A stretch of DNA of 64,000 nt from Bremerella alba (GTDB taxonomy: Bacteria; Planctomycetota; Planctomycetia; Pirellulales; Pirellulaceae). Below the pieces are notes generated by a model. It saw only the letters and a list, made by a program, of their open reading frames with translations, made no database searches and was not told where the DNA came from. The position numbers and the translations under genes are program-made. Numbering within the stretch: the stretch's first letter is position 1; each line of letters opens with the position of its first letter. This document shows, one piece after another, positions 1-8,945 of the stretch. Where the stretch lies: positions 1 through 64,000 of the forward strand of contig NZ_JABRWO010000006.1 of NCBI RefSeq assembly GCF_013618625.1, written 5' to 3'.

Positions 1-77
1 GAATACATTCGCCACCAGGACGGAACGGAGCCTGGCGATGGGGGCGACCACTTCCGAATTACTCCTTCGTGAGTTGA

Positions 78-128
78 GGACTTCAGTCCGAATCTCACGA
101 AATCTTCAAACCTGCCGGCTTTAGCCGG
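78..128. repeat. REP-like pair of small palindromes
   Basis: Two short hairpins lie side by side just past the stop of the kinase gene: GGACTTCAGTCC at 78-89 and CCGGCTTTAGCCGG at 115-128. Such paired GC-rich palindromes resemble REP/IS200-associated extragenic repeats, and the second could also act as a weak terminator for the minus-strand kinase gene. There is no clear T-run. The first 135 bases hold no other feature I can support. Confidence 0.4.
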
Positions 129-135
129 AAGTTGT

Positions 136-3100
136 TTAGTCTAATTCTGTTGGGTTGACTTCGGGTTTCGGTGGGCTCTTTCGTACCCGGGCTATGCGGA
201 AGCCGCTTAGGTAGTTTCGGAAGTCTGGGGGGTCGAGGTTTCGTTTGGTGGTTTTGTTTTGGTCGGGGCCGAGGAAGTAGCCGCCTCCTCGGACGGGGTG
301 GCGGAGTTCTCCGTTGTTGGTGGCGACGGTGTCGTGGCACCACTCGTAGAGATTGCCGTGCATGTCGTACAGCCCTAGTTTGTTGGGGGCGTAGCTGGCA
401 ACTTTTTCGGTGCGTGCCAAGCGGTTGCCTACGTTGGCTTGATCCATCTCTAAGCGGTTCGTTCCTTCGGCAAAGTAATAGCTGAAAGCCGATTCTGCCG
501 GGCTCGTCATGGGGCCGTTGCGGCAGGCGTATTCCCACTCTTGTTCCGTGGGCAGACGGTAGGTCCAGCCCTCTTCGTTCAATTCTGAGTTCAGCTTTGT
601 CAGGAATTGTTGGACTTCGTTCCACGAGACCAGTTCCACTGGCAACTTCTGAACTTCTGCGTGGGTTAAGCCTTGGACGGCATCTGCGCCGGGTGATCTT
701 CGAGTTCCAGGAGGGCCTGGCTTTTGAAAAAAGCTTGGATTACGCCCCATGACCGAATGCCATTGCTCTTGGGTGACTTCTGTCGTGCCGAGGTAGAAAT
801 CTTCGGTGAAGACTATCTCTTGGGTGCCTGGTTTGCCGTCGCTGCCACCGAGCCAGGCTTTGCCGTGTGGCACCAAAGCAAACGACATTCCGCGAAGGTT
901 CGTGAAGCTTACAGTCGGGGCTGCATCGGGATCGAGGATTCCACCGTTCCAGACAATTTTTAGCTTGGGGATGGCTGTGGCAAGCTGCTTGACGACCGAT
1001 TCGCTTACGTCGCATCCGCTCACGTCAAGGAATTCAAGCTGGGAACATGCGAGCAATTGCTTGAGGCCTTCGTCGGTGATCGATGTTGCGCTGAGATCAA
1101 GAAAAGTCCAACGCGGCTGCGAGGCAAGTTGCTCACACGATTGGTTGTTGATGTTCTTGCAGTTTGCTGCTCGGATCGCTTGGTTTTTCAGGGGCAATAA
1201 AAGGTTGATCCCCTCGGAAGTAACCTGGGTATTGTTGAAACAAACCCCACGCAAGTTCGGAAGCTCTTTCATGTGCATTAGAAAATGGTCGGTTACGTTC
1301 GTATCGCGCATGTCGAAGTGTTCGACTGCGTTGATGCCTGGGGTGCGTAGCAACGCAAGCAGCAGTGCGTCGTCGGCCTCTGCGGGTGCGATCAGCGAGC
1401 GGTGGACTTCGGGAAGGTGTTGCAGGTTCTCAATCATCGCCACGTCGATCTCGGTCGCATCGGCCATCTTAAGATCAACTATTTCATGAGACGGTGCTTC
1501 AACCGGAAGGAAACGGGGGCCGTAGGTGATGTAACCACCACGGTGAATGACTCCGACTTTGATGCCGTGCTGGCATGCCCATTGAATGGCACCGAGTTGT
1601 TGCTGCTGAGTTTCTGTCTGAGGCGGATCAAGGACCATGACCTCGACATCTTTAAACTGGAATGTCGAACGCGGCAACGCATGGCTTGCACGCAATGCGG
1701 GCATTCCGGCGGAACGCGTGATTCGGTCGTCGCGTTTTTCATAGACTTGTTTTCCATCGACAAAGACCGAAATGGTTTCATCAATGGTGGCCAAAGCGAA
1801 TTCAAAGAAGTCCGTCGCCTGATCTTCCAGATGAACGTCGGCCAATCGTAGATGGCGATCTCCGTTGGAAAGCCAAACCTGAAGTTCACGGCTGTTAATC
1901 ATATAGACGGCGATGTGATCTTCATTGGATCGCAGATAAAAGCCTCCCCAGGAACCTTCAAGTTTGCGAATCTTGGCTCGGATGATTGCGTCTTTGGCGA
2001 GGATGTCGGTGAAGTAGAGATTCTTGGCATGTAGTTCCGTCACACCGTCAATGTACTTCGCGTAGGCATCCTCGGATTCGTTGAGAGGTGGGGATGCCGC
2101 AAGCACGCGATCGAATTCTTCTTGACTGCGAAGAAGCAGCTGCCACGTTCCGCTTGCGATTTTATTTAAGTCGGCAATGGTCTTCGTATCTCCCTCGGGA
2201 AATCCTTTCCATAGGAGCTTGTCTTCGGGATTCGTGACCGTCAAGTTTCGCCAGCGGACAGCGGAATTCCATGTTCCTAGTCCAATGCCTCCTTGGGCAA
2301 AGTGCGGATTTTTAGTCTCGAACATCAGTTGACCGTCAAGCCATATTTGGATCGTGTCTTGTCGAACTTTAGCGTCGATGGCGTACCAGCGATTGCGCTC
2401 GTACTGAACTGCCGCATAAGTGTCGTCACGATGAAACTGACCTTTCAGCGTGTAGGCCAGATCGGTTCCCTTACCGAAATAATTGCCAGGCGTGAACGCG
2501 TACCGATTCGAGCGATCTTGTGCGCGTAGGTAAAGAGAACCCCCTTGGCTGCCAGGGTCGTCTGACTCGGTTTTCATCTCGACGTGAACGTCGTAGTCGG
2601 TCCAAGCCGTATCGCCGAAGTAGAGTTCCGAGAATTCAGGTTTTCCTTGAAGGAATTCATCGCCATCATTTATCCATACTCCTTTGCCGTTCCTTTGCGA
2701 CAAAGGGGCGGTAATTGCAGACTGATCGTCGGAGGCCGTCTGGCTTGGCAGAGATTGCTCTTTAGTGGTAACGCCCTCTGGTTGCTGGGCTTCCTGGGGC
2801 AATGTCTGGGTGGCGACAGCGTTTGGGCTTGGGACTGTGTGAGCATCAAGCGACTGCGAGGTTATCTTGGTTGGCTGCCCGTGCTCCAGCGAAAGGGCGA
2901 ATATCAGAATCGCGACCAGGGCCATCAACCCACCAACCAAGGCCAGTCGACGCGGGGCGGTCCTGGTTTGCTTGGTCGTTGGTTGGGGAAGTTGTGTAGT
3001 GGCCCTTCGCACAATTTCAGATGGAAGATGGACGGCCTTGTTATGCTTGACGTCGTCGTGGCAGCGATGCAGCAGCGTGGCAACTTCCTTGGCTGAGGCA

Positions 3101-4158
3101 AATCGCCGATCTGGTTCTTTGGCGAGAAGTACATCGACGATGGTTACCAGCCAGTTGGGCACCTCGGGGATAATCTGCTGGATCGGGCGTGGCTGGTCTT
3201 CAACAACTCGACGGAGCACTGCGAACGTTGTCTTGGCGCGAAATGGAGGTCGGCCGCTGGACATCACATACAACACGCTACCGAGGCTAAACAAGTCGCT
3301 ACGCTCGTCCATTTCCAGACCTTGCGCTTGCTCGGGCGACATGTAGAGCGGGGTCCCTGAAATGATACCACTTTGCGTTATGCTGGCGTCATCGGCCGAC
3401 CTGGCCAGGCCGAAGTCGGTGAGTTTGACTTCGTTGGTGTTTCCTTCCAGCAAAATGTTGGCTGGTTTAATATCGCGATGAATGAGCCCCTTCGCGTGTG
3501 CGGCGGCCAGGCCGGCAGCTGCATACTGGCCGATCTCAAGAATGTCGTCGAGTTCCAAGGGGCCGAGCGCGTTAATTTTTTGCTGTAGCGTCGGGCCATC
3601 GATCAGTTCCATCACTAGATACGGTAGCGGAAGCTCTTCGACGGCATAGATGCTGACGACATTGCGGTGTCGAATTGCGGCGGTTGCTCTGGCTTCGCGT
3701 AGAAAACGCTTGCGTGCCGGTGAAGTTACTGCCAATTCCGGATACATGACCTTGATTGCCACGATGCGTTCCAGCTTCGTATCAAAGCCTTTGAGGACGA
3801 TCCCACAGCCGCCACGGCCAATCGTTTCACGGATTTCGTAGTGCCCTAGCTTGCCCATGGAATCAGGCTCGTCCGAGGGTTCCAGAAATGAGAAATCAAT
3901 GGGTTCGGCGTGGCCGGGGGCGCCTTGAGTCGTGATCGTTACCTCGCTCTCGTGAGAATCTTGCCCTGCGGCTAGCTGCTCGAGAACGGGTACATTGAGA
4001 AATTGCCCGGAACGCTCGTGCTCAACGAGTAGGGCTTCAATGCGTTTACGAAAGAGAGAGTCTCCACCACACGTTTTGTTCAAATAGGTGGCCCGCTGAC
4101 GTGTGTCGGCTATATCTATTGCAGCCAGGAACACCGATTTTTCGTTCAGCTCAGTCAT
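136..4158 (-). CDS. Receptor-like Ser/Thr protein kinase with DUF1080-like, LRR and FGE-sulfatase-like domains
   Basis: 1340-residue membrane-anchored Hanks-type kinase. The kinase domain is at about 107-365: glycine loop GRGGCG, VAIK lysine near 136, HRDIKPAN with Asp229, DFG at 248-250 and SPE at 274-276, so it should be active. One membrane helix (about 404-424) separates it from the presumed extracytoplasmic part: two DUF1080/LamG-like beta-sandwich regions (about 487-645 and 650-845), leucine-rich-repeat-like segments (900-1075) and a C-terminal FGE-sulfatase domain (1088-1328). That last domain ends RGGGYFLGP...GFRIAR without the cysteines used by formylglycine-generating enzyme, so it is more likely a binding module. 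The ECF sigma gene lies 95 bp upstream on the same strand, the usual planctomycete pairing. Inferred role: sensing an extracellular ligand and signalling to that sigma factor. Confidence 0.93.
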   Translation of the reverse strand: MTELNEKSVFLAAIDIADTRQRATYLNKTCGGDSLFRKRIEALLVEHERSGQFLNVPVLEQLAAGQDSHESEVTITTQGAPGHAEPIDFSFLEPSDEPDSMGKLGHYEIRETIGRGGCGIVLKGFDTKLERIVAIKVMYPELAVTSPARKRFLREARATAAIRHRNVVSIYAVEELPLPYLVMELIDGPTLQQKINALGPLELDDILEIGQYAAAGLAAAHAKGLIHRDIKPANILLEGNTNEVKLTDFGLARSADDASITQSGIISGTPLYMSPEQAQGLEMDERSDLFSLGSVLYVMSSGRPPFRAKTTFAVLRRVVEDQPRPIQQIIPEVPNWLVTIVDVLLAKEPDRRFASAKEVATLLHRCHDDVKHNKAVHLPSEIVRRATTQLPQPTTKQTRTAPRRLALVGGLMALVAILIFALSLEHGQPTKITSQSLDAHTVPSPNAVATQTLPQEAQQPEGVTTKEQSLPSQTASDDQSAITAPLSQRNGKGVWINDGDEFLQGKPEFSELYFGDTAWTDYDVHVEMKTESDDPGSQGGSLYLRAQDRSNRYAFTPGNYFGKGTDLAYTLKGQFHRDDTYAAVQYERNRWYAIDAKVRQDTIQIWLDGQLMFETKNPHFAQGGIGLGTWNSAVRWRNLTVTNPEDKLLWKGFPEGDTKTIADLNKIASGTWQLLLRSQEEFDRVLAASPPLNESEDAYAKYIDGVTELHAKNLYFTDILAKDAIIRAKIRKLEGSWGGFYLRSNEDHIAVYMINSRELQVWLSNGDRHLRLADVHLEDQATDFFEFALATIDETISVFVDGKQVYEKRDDRITRSAGMPALRASHALPRSTFQFKDVEVMVLDPPQTETQQQQLGAIQWACQHGIKVGVIHRGGYITYGPRFLPVEAPSHEIVDLKMADATEIDVAMIENLQHLPEVHRSLIAPAEADDALLLALLRTPGINAVEHFDMRDTNVTDHFLMHMKELPNLRGVCFNNTQVTSEGINLLLPLKNQAIRAANCKNINNQSCEQLASQPRWTFLDLSATSITDEGLKQLLACSQLEFLDVSGCDVSESVVKQLATAIPKLKIVWNGGILDPDAAPTVSFTNLRGMSFALVPHGKAWLGGSDGKPGTQEIVFTEDFYLGTTEVTQEQWHSVMGRNPSFFQKPGPPGTRRSPGADAVQGLTHAEVQKLPVELVSWNEVQQFLTKLNSELNEEGWTYRLPTEQEWEYACRNGPMTSPAESAFSYYFAEGTNRLEMDQANVGNRLARTEKVASYAPNKLGLYDMHGNLYEWCHDTVATNNGELRHPVRGGGYFLGPDQNKTTKRNLDPPDFRNYLSGFRIARVRKSPPKPEVNPTELD

Positions 4159-4253
4159 ATAGCACGATGTCGATTATTTTTGACGATACGCACGATTGGT
4201 TCTCTAAGACTTATGCGAAAATGGCTGGTCGATGTCGCCAATATAAAATGCTT

Positions 4254-4829
4254 TTATTTTGAAACATCCTCGTGGGGTGCAATCTCACGCCTTAGCCATG
4301 CTCGGGCAAACGTCCAGAGACGATCGGCCGTTCGTGGCGAGATGTCTAAAATCTCTGCGGCCTCGGCACGTCGTAGCCCTGAGAAGTAAAGCAACTGCAC
4401 CAATTGGGCGGCCTCTGGATATTCGGTGTGAAGCTTGCTGAGGGCCTCGTCGAGTGCGAGTAGGTCTTCCACGGGTTCTGGTAAGACACAAATTTGTTCG
4501 TCGAGGAGTTCCTGCCGTGTGAAGTTGCCCCCTCGCTTCTGGCTGCGTTTTTTACGCGAGTTGTCGACCAGAATGCGGCGAATCGAAATGGCCGCCGCCG
4601 CGAAGAAATGCCGGCGGCCCTCCCAGAGTTTTGCCTGCTGCCCACCGGTCAGACGCATGTATGCTTCATGGACTAAAGCGGTCGGCTGAAGAGTTTGCCC
4701 GGGGCTTTCGTGGGCAAGCTGATAGGCCGCCAATCGACGCAATTCGTCGTAGACCATAGGGAGCAATTCGTCCGAAGCCCTGGCGTCGCCGTTGCCAGCG
4801 GCTTGTAAGATCTCGGTAAAGTTTTGCAT
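4254..4829 (-). CDS. ECF-family RNA polymerase sigma factor (planctomycete kinase-linked type)
   Basis: 191-residue sigma-70 family protein of the extracytoplasmic-function class. Region 2 is at about 20-95, with a conserved LQPTALVHEAYMRL stretch and an FFAAAAISIRRILVDN segment. Region 4 is the C-terminal helix-turn-helix, GLRRAEAAEILDISPRTADRLW. This resembles the ECF families expanded in planctomycetes and acidobacteria that sit next to Ser/Thr kinases. No anti-sigma gene is nearby; the kinase starting 95 bp downstream is the likely partner. It probably controls a regulon that may include the two genes. The family call is firm; the target promoters cannot be deduced from this window. Confidence 0.93.
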   Translation of the reverse strand: MQNFTEILQAAGNGDARASDELLPMVYDELRRLAAYQLAHESPGQTLQPTALVHEAYMRLTGGQQAKLWEGRRHFFAAAAISIRRILVDNSRKKRSQKRGGNFTRQELLDEQICVLPEPVEDLLALDEALSKLHTEYPEAAQLVQLLYFSGLRRAEAAEILDISPRTADRLWTFARAWLRREIAPHEDVSK

Positions 4830-5291
4830 GCCGTGATTGCTTGAGTTGAATTCGTGGTACTCGGCCTAGATGCTCTCTTAATATCCAGGTTGCAAGCTGG
4901 TAGTTCCAGTAGTATTTGGGGGTTTTCGCTGCTTTTGTGATTGGCTCGTTGCCAAAGGCGACTCAGGTTTCAGGCTAGGCCAACCGTCTCCCCGCTTATT
5001 ACTGCGAAGCATCCATGGCTGGTTGTTTAGCAGTACCTATCAGAAAGGGCTGCCGCGAACGGATAAGAAGCAGGCGGCCCTTTGGTCGATTTGTAAGACA
5101 CGATTTGCGTGGCGACAAAATGGTGGTTCGCCTGATGCTAACAAGAGCTTAACGCCGGACTTACCTGTTTCGACTTGTGATCTGGAAGCAAGTTGATACA
5201 GTTCACTCTTTATCGCCGCGACACTCTTGAGCAGGGAGCGTTGCGCAGCGAAACGGCCGCTGGCAGAGCCTGGTTCTCGAGGAAAGACAGT
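4830..5291. other. Divergent intergenic region, no gene seen
   Basis: 462 bases between the divergently transcribed sigma factor (minus) and the MFS transporter (plus). Open frames reaching into it (for example minus 5040-5345) lack family resemblance and overlap the transporter. It must hold promoters for both directions, but I see no convincing -35/-10 pair. Confidence 0.5.
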
Positions 5292-6773
5292 ATGGATACT
5301 TCGCCGGTTGGCTCGACTGAAAACGGCAACAAGTCGGTTCAGCAATATATCGACGAAACGCCAGTCTGGTCCGACGGAACGCGTACAGCCTCGACACCGA
5401 TGACGCCGATGCAGTTGCGAATCTGGTGGCTTGCCGCGGCTGGTAAGTTCTTTGAAGGACTGGTCGTCTTCATGACCGGCGTGGCTTTGCCATTATTGGC
5501 GAAGGAGTTTTCGCTCGATCCAGCCGCCCACGGGATTGTTGGGGCGGCGTCGCTACTGGGCATCCTGATTGGTGCTACTGCACTGGGTGGTCTCGCCGAT
5601 CACTTTGGCCGCAAGCCGATGTTCATCATTGAAATGGCGATCTTCAGCGTCTTTTTGGTGGGCGTCACGCTAAGCCCGAACTTTCCGTTTCTAGTCTTTT
5701 GCTTGTTTGGCCTGGGGATCGCGTTGGGGTGCGACTATCCGACCGCCCACTTAGTGATCTCCGAGAGCATGCCGAGCAACTGTCGCGGCCGCTTTGTCCT
5801 GGGGGCATTTGGCTTTCAGGCGGTCGGGGCGTTGATGGGAGCTGGCATTGGTTTCTTTATCTTGTATGAAAATCCCAGCCTTAGCGCGTGGCGCTGGATG
5901 TACGCGACGGCCATCATTCCCGCTGTGTTCGTAACGCTGGCACGATTAACAATTACCGAGAGTGCCCACTGGTTGTATGCACGAGGTAAGAACGACAAAG
6001 CCGAACAGGTGATGGTGCGTCTGCTCAATCGCGAGCCGCAGTACCCTCGCGAAGTAAACCTGGGTGGCGAGGAAGAGTACGACGACGCGGCGCAATCCGA
6101 AGCGAGTGGCGGCTATCGAGAACTCTTTAGTGAGAAAAACCGCCGCGCCACAATCCTGGCGTCGGTGCCGTGGTTTCTGCAAGACCTGGGGACGTACGGT
6201 ATCGGGATATTTACACCGACTATATTGGCTGCGGCGGTTGGGCATAAGAAGGACCACGCCACGGCCATTTCGGATATCGTTCAGAATGACATGATTGCTG
6301 CCAAAGGAGCGGCAGTGATCGATGTTCTGTTGATCTTGGGAATTGTCGGAGCGGTCTTGTTGGCAGATCGCGTCGGTCGAATCAAGCTGCAGGTGTTTGG
6401 TTTCATTGGATGTGCTGTCGGGCTTTTTCTGGCCTCTCTTTCGGTCGATTTCACCGGGTTAATGCAGCTTTATCTGATTTTCGCAGGCTTCATGATCTTC
6501 AGTTTCATGACCAACCTCGGCCCCAATGCTCAGACCTATTTAATCGCCGGCGAAGTCTTCCCTACCAAGGTCCGCGGCAAAGGGGCTGGTTTTGCCGCGT
6601 CGTTTGCGAAAATCGGTGCCGTGCTCACGGCGTTCCTTTTTCCGATCCTGTTGGCACAGATTGGGGTGAAATATCTGCTTTATATTCTTGTCGCGACATC
6701 GATCGTCGGCGCCGTCGTGACTTGGATGACGCGAATTGAAACGAACGGCTTGAATTTGGAAGAGTTAGAGTAG
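5292..6773 (+). CDS. MFS transporter, sugar/metabolite-porter-like
   Basis: 493-residue polytopic membrane protein of the major facilitator superfamily. Signature motifs are GGLADHFGRKP (99-109, motif A between helices 2 and 3), a TESAHWLYARGK segment (222-233) at the position of the sugar-porter PESPRWL motif, and EVFPTKVRGKG (421-431), typical of the sugar/metabolite:H+ symporter branch. A start at 5193 is possible, but the ATG at 5292 has a GAGGAAAG ribosome site just upstream and removes a basic leader unlike the family. The first 40 residues are polar and cytoplasmic. Substrate unknown; a sugar or organic acid is the family-based guess. It stands alone between the divergent sigma gene and the DUF1028 gene. 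Confidence 0.9.
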   Translation: MDTSPVGSTENGNKSVQQYIDETPVWSDGTRTASTPMTPMQLRIWWLAAAGKFFEGLVVFMTGVALPLLAKEFSLDPAAHGIVGAASLLGILIGATALGGLADHFGRKPMFIIEMAIFSVFLVGVTLSPNFPFLVFCLFGLGIALGCDYPTAHLVISESMPSNCRGRFVLGAFGFQAVGALMGAGIGFFILYENPSLSAWRWMYATAIIPAVFVTLARLTITESAHWLYARGKNDKAEQVMVRLLNREPQYPREVNLGGEEEYDDAAQSEASGGYRELFSEKNRRATILASVPWFLQDLGTYGIGIFTPTILAAAVGHKKDHATAISDIVQNDMIAAKGAAVIDVLLILGIVGAVLLADRVGRIKLQVFGFIGCAVGLFLASLSVDFTGLMQLYLIFAGFMIFSFMTNLGPNAQTYLIAGEVFPTKVRGKGAGFAASFAKIGAVLTAFLFPILLAQIGVKYLLYILVATSIVGAVVTWMTRIETNGLNLEELE

Positions 6774-6862
6774 TCTCGCTCTGCGAGGAGATAATTTACC
6801 GGAAACGTCGCCAAGTCGAGGGTAAACTAGTAGCGAACTCTAACCTCGATGGACGCGCTAAA

Positions 6863-7666
6863 ATGACTTCTCTGAAGCAATCTTTCTGGATCGCAATGCC
6901 GCTTCTGGCAGTAGCGTTGGTTTTCATGATCTTGCCTGAGCAGGAAACCCAGCCTGAGAAGGATGCGTTTGTTGCCGAAGGTTCAGACCCGGAAGTTAAT
7001 ACGTTTTCGATTGTCGCGTACGATCCTCAGACCGGCGATCTGGGGATTGCCGTGGCGAGCAAGGTGCTTGGCGTTGGCTGTATCGTCCCCTGGGGAGAAG
7101 CCGGACGCGGGGCCATTGCGACCCAGTCGGCCGCGAACACGGCCTACGGACCCAATGGTTTAGAGCTGCTGAAAGATAAGTCGGCCGAAGAGGTCGTCCG
7201 GTCGTTGACCAGCGGAGATGAAGCTCGGGCCATACGTCAGCTCGGGATCGTAGACGCCCAAGGAAACGCGGCCAGCTACACCGGCGACCAGTGCAATGCA
7301 TGGGCTGGCCATATTGTGGGAGAGCATTTTGCTGTGCAGGGAAACTTGTTGGCCGGTGAGAAGGTGCTCGAGGACATGGCGACCAAATACCGCGAGGCGC
7401 GTCGGCAAGGCGAAGGGGAACTCGCCGACTGGTTAATCGCCTCTTTAACTGCCGGCGACGATGCCGGTGGAGACCGCCGCGGTAAGCAATCGGCGGCACT
7501 TATGGTCTATCGGCAAGATGCCGGCTACGGTGGCAACGATCGTTACATCGATCTGCGGGTAGACGACCATCTTGAGCCGGTTTCGGAACTATCTCGACTG
7601 CTTGAAGTGCACAAGAAGTTTTACGCCAGGGCGCATCGTCTCATGAAAGCTGACGCGAAAGAATGA
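6863..7666 (+). CDS. DUF1028 family protein, exported
   Basis: 267 residues. An N-terminal hydrophobic segment (about 9-25) acts as signal peptide or anchor. The rest (about 47-235) matches the DUF1028 family: NTFSIVAYDPQTGDLGIAVASK at the domain start, then GAIATQSAAN, GNAASYTGDQCNAWAGH and GNLLAGEKVLEDMA. DUF1028 proteins have an Ntn-hydrolase-like fold and are often fused to or near peptidoglycan- or flagellar-associated genes; no reaction is established. The gene lies 89 bp after the MFS gene on the same strand and could be co-transcribed, though a small CTCGC/GCGAG hairpin follows the MFS stop. Confidence 0.9.
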   Translation: MTSLKQSFWIAMPLLAVALVFMILPEQETQPEKDAFVAEGSDPEVNTFSIVAYDPQTGDLGIAVASKVLGVGCIVPWGEAGRGAIATQSAANTAYGPNGLELLKDKSAEEVVRSLTSGDEARAIRQLGIVDAQGNAASYTGDQCNAWAGHIVGEHFAVQGNLLAGEKVLEDMATKYREARRQGEGELADWLIASLTAGDDAGGDRRGKQSAALMVYRQDAGYGGNDRYIDLRVDDHLEPVSELSRLLEVHKKFYARAHRLMKADAKE

Positions 7667-7995
7667 GTCTTCTCATTCTTCCAATGGGTCGTCTTTGTGA
7701 AGCGTGCTGCCGAAGCTATTCATGAGCGGTTTGATCGAGCATTCGAGAAAATTCTCTTGAAAGGGGAGCTGGAATTCGAGAACGGCTTGCTCGAACGAAT
7801 TCTTTACCAGCGGCAAGGTGGTTTCACTAAATTGCCTTGAATGCGTAGTGCGAACTGCTTACCGGAATCGGCAAATTGTTAAGCTGACATGAGTAATGTC
7901 TTTTTGAAACCGATTGCGGCTTGCGAGAATCTTCGTACAATCGCATCGACCAGCAAGGATTACGCTAAGCATCAGCACCCTAGAGTTTGGACGCA
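7667..7995. promoter_or_regulatory. Intergenic region with candidate promoter of the respiratory operon
   Basis: 329 bases without a supported gene, upstream of the coxB operon. The best promoter-like pair is TTGCGG (7914-7919), 16 bases, then TACAAT (7936-7941), about 55 bases before the coxB start. The -10 matches 5 of 6 and the -35 only 3 of 6, so this is a weak prediction by analogy to sigma-70 promoters. Confidence 0.35.
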
Positions 7996-8943
7996 ATGGA
8001 GTCGACATTTCCCGTATTCGATCCGGCATCACCTCAGGCGGAATCGATACGCGATCTCTTCGTCCAGGTGCTCTTTATCAGCGGGGGAATCTTCGCGATT
8101 GTCGCGGGGCTTATCTGTTTTGCCTTGTACCGGTTTCGTGTTAGCGAGAATCTTCCGGTACAAGATTTCGGCAGTCATCGGCGAGAAATAGCCTGGATGG
8201 TGGGGCCGGTGATCATTGTCGTGTGGATCGCGGCGATCAGTATCAAGTTAATCCTCACGGTTAACGCGTTGCCGGTCCAATATGTCGAAGGTTCGACCGA
8301 TGGCATCGATCTCATCGTCACCGGGCACCAATGGTGGTGGGAAGTGGAATACCCCGCGTCCGGGATCGTCTCAGCGAACGAAATCCACATTCCTACCGGA
8401 AAAAAACTGCGAGTCGCGTTGCGCTCGGAAGATGTCATTCACAGCTTCTGGGTTGCGCAATTAACCCGCAAGATGGACGCGATTCCCGGTCACGAGAACT
8501 TTGTCTGGTTAGAAGCCAGCACACCAGGTACCTATCAGGGACGCTGCGCCGAGTATTGCGGAACGCAACACGCCTGGATGAACTTTTTAGTGATCGCACA
8601 CGAGCCAGCTGACTTCGAGGCTTGGCAGAAGCGTGAAAAGCAGGTTTCTACAGCACCAGACGATCAACTGGCATCCGCTGGCGAGGCCCTCTTTATGAAA
8701 CTGACCTGTTCGCAGTGCCATGCCATTTCGGGAACGGAAGCCAAAGAAGACTTTGCACCCGACCTGACGCACTTGGCAAGCCGAGCTCAGCTGGGCGCTG
8801 GCGTGCTGAAGAACACTCCGGAGGAACTCCGCACCTGGCTCGCCAACCCTCAGGCAGTGAAGCCGGGCTGCAAGATGCCTAACTTTAAACTCAAAGATGA
8901 GCAACTCGATCAATTGGTTGCCTACCTGGAGACCCTCCGTTGA
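7996..8943 (+). CDS. coxB: Cytochrome c oxidase subunit II with C-terminal cytochrome c domain
   Basis: 315 residues. Two membrane helices (about 24-46 and 66-88) are followed by the periplasmic CuA cupredoxin domain. All CuA ligands are present: His149, Cys184, Glu186, Cys188, His192 and Met195 (motif CAEYCGTQHAWM). The aromatic patch HQWWWEVEYP is at 111-120. A C-terminal haem c domain has CSQCH (238-242) and a Met294 ligand, making this a caa3-type subunit II that accepts electrons from or replaces soluble cytochrome c. A TTG at 7987 would add three residues; the ATG at 7996 is preferred. Its stop overlaps the leader of the subunit I gene, so the two are translationally coupled. Confidence 0.95.
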   Translation: MESTFPVFDPASPQAESIRDLFVQVLFISGGIFAIVAGLICFALYRFRVSENLPVQDFGSHRREIAWMVGPVIIVVWIAAISIKLILTVNALPVQYVEGSTDGIDLIVTGHQWWWEVEYPASGIVSANEIHIPTGKKLRVALRSEDVIHSFWVAQLTRKMDAIPGHENFVWLEASTPGTYQGRCAEYCGTQHAWMNFLVIAHEPADFEAWQKREKQVSTAPDDQLASAGEALFMKLTCSQCHAISGTEAKEDFAPDLTHLASRAQLGAGVLKNTPEELRTWLANPQAVKPGCKMPNFKLKDEQLDQLVAYLETLR

Positions 8944-8945
8944 GC

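Noticed and set aside
5193-5291. N-terminal extension of the MFS gene
   Set aside because: The leader is basic and unlike the family, while the ATG at 5292 has a GAGGAAAG ribosome site.
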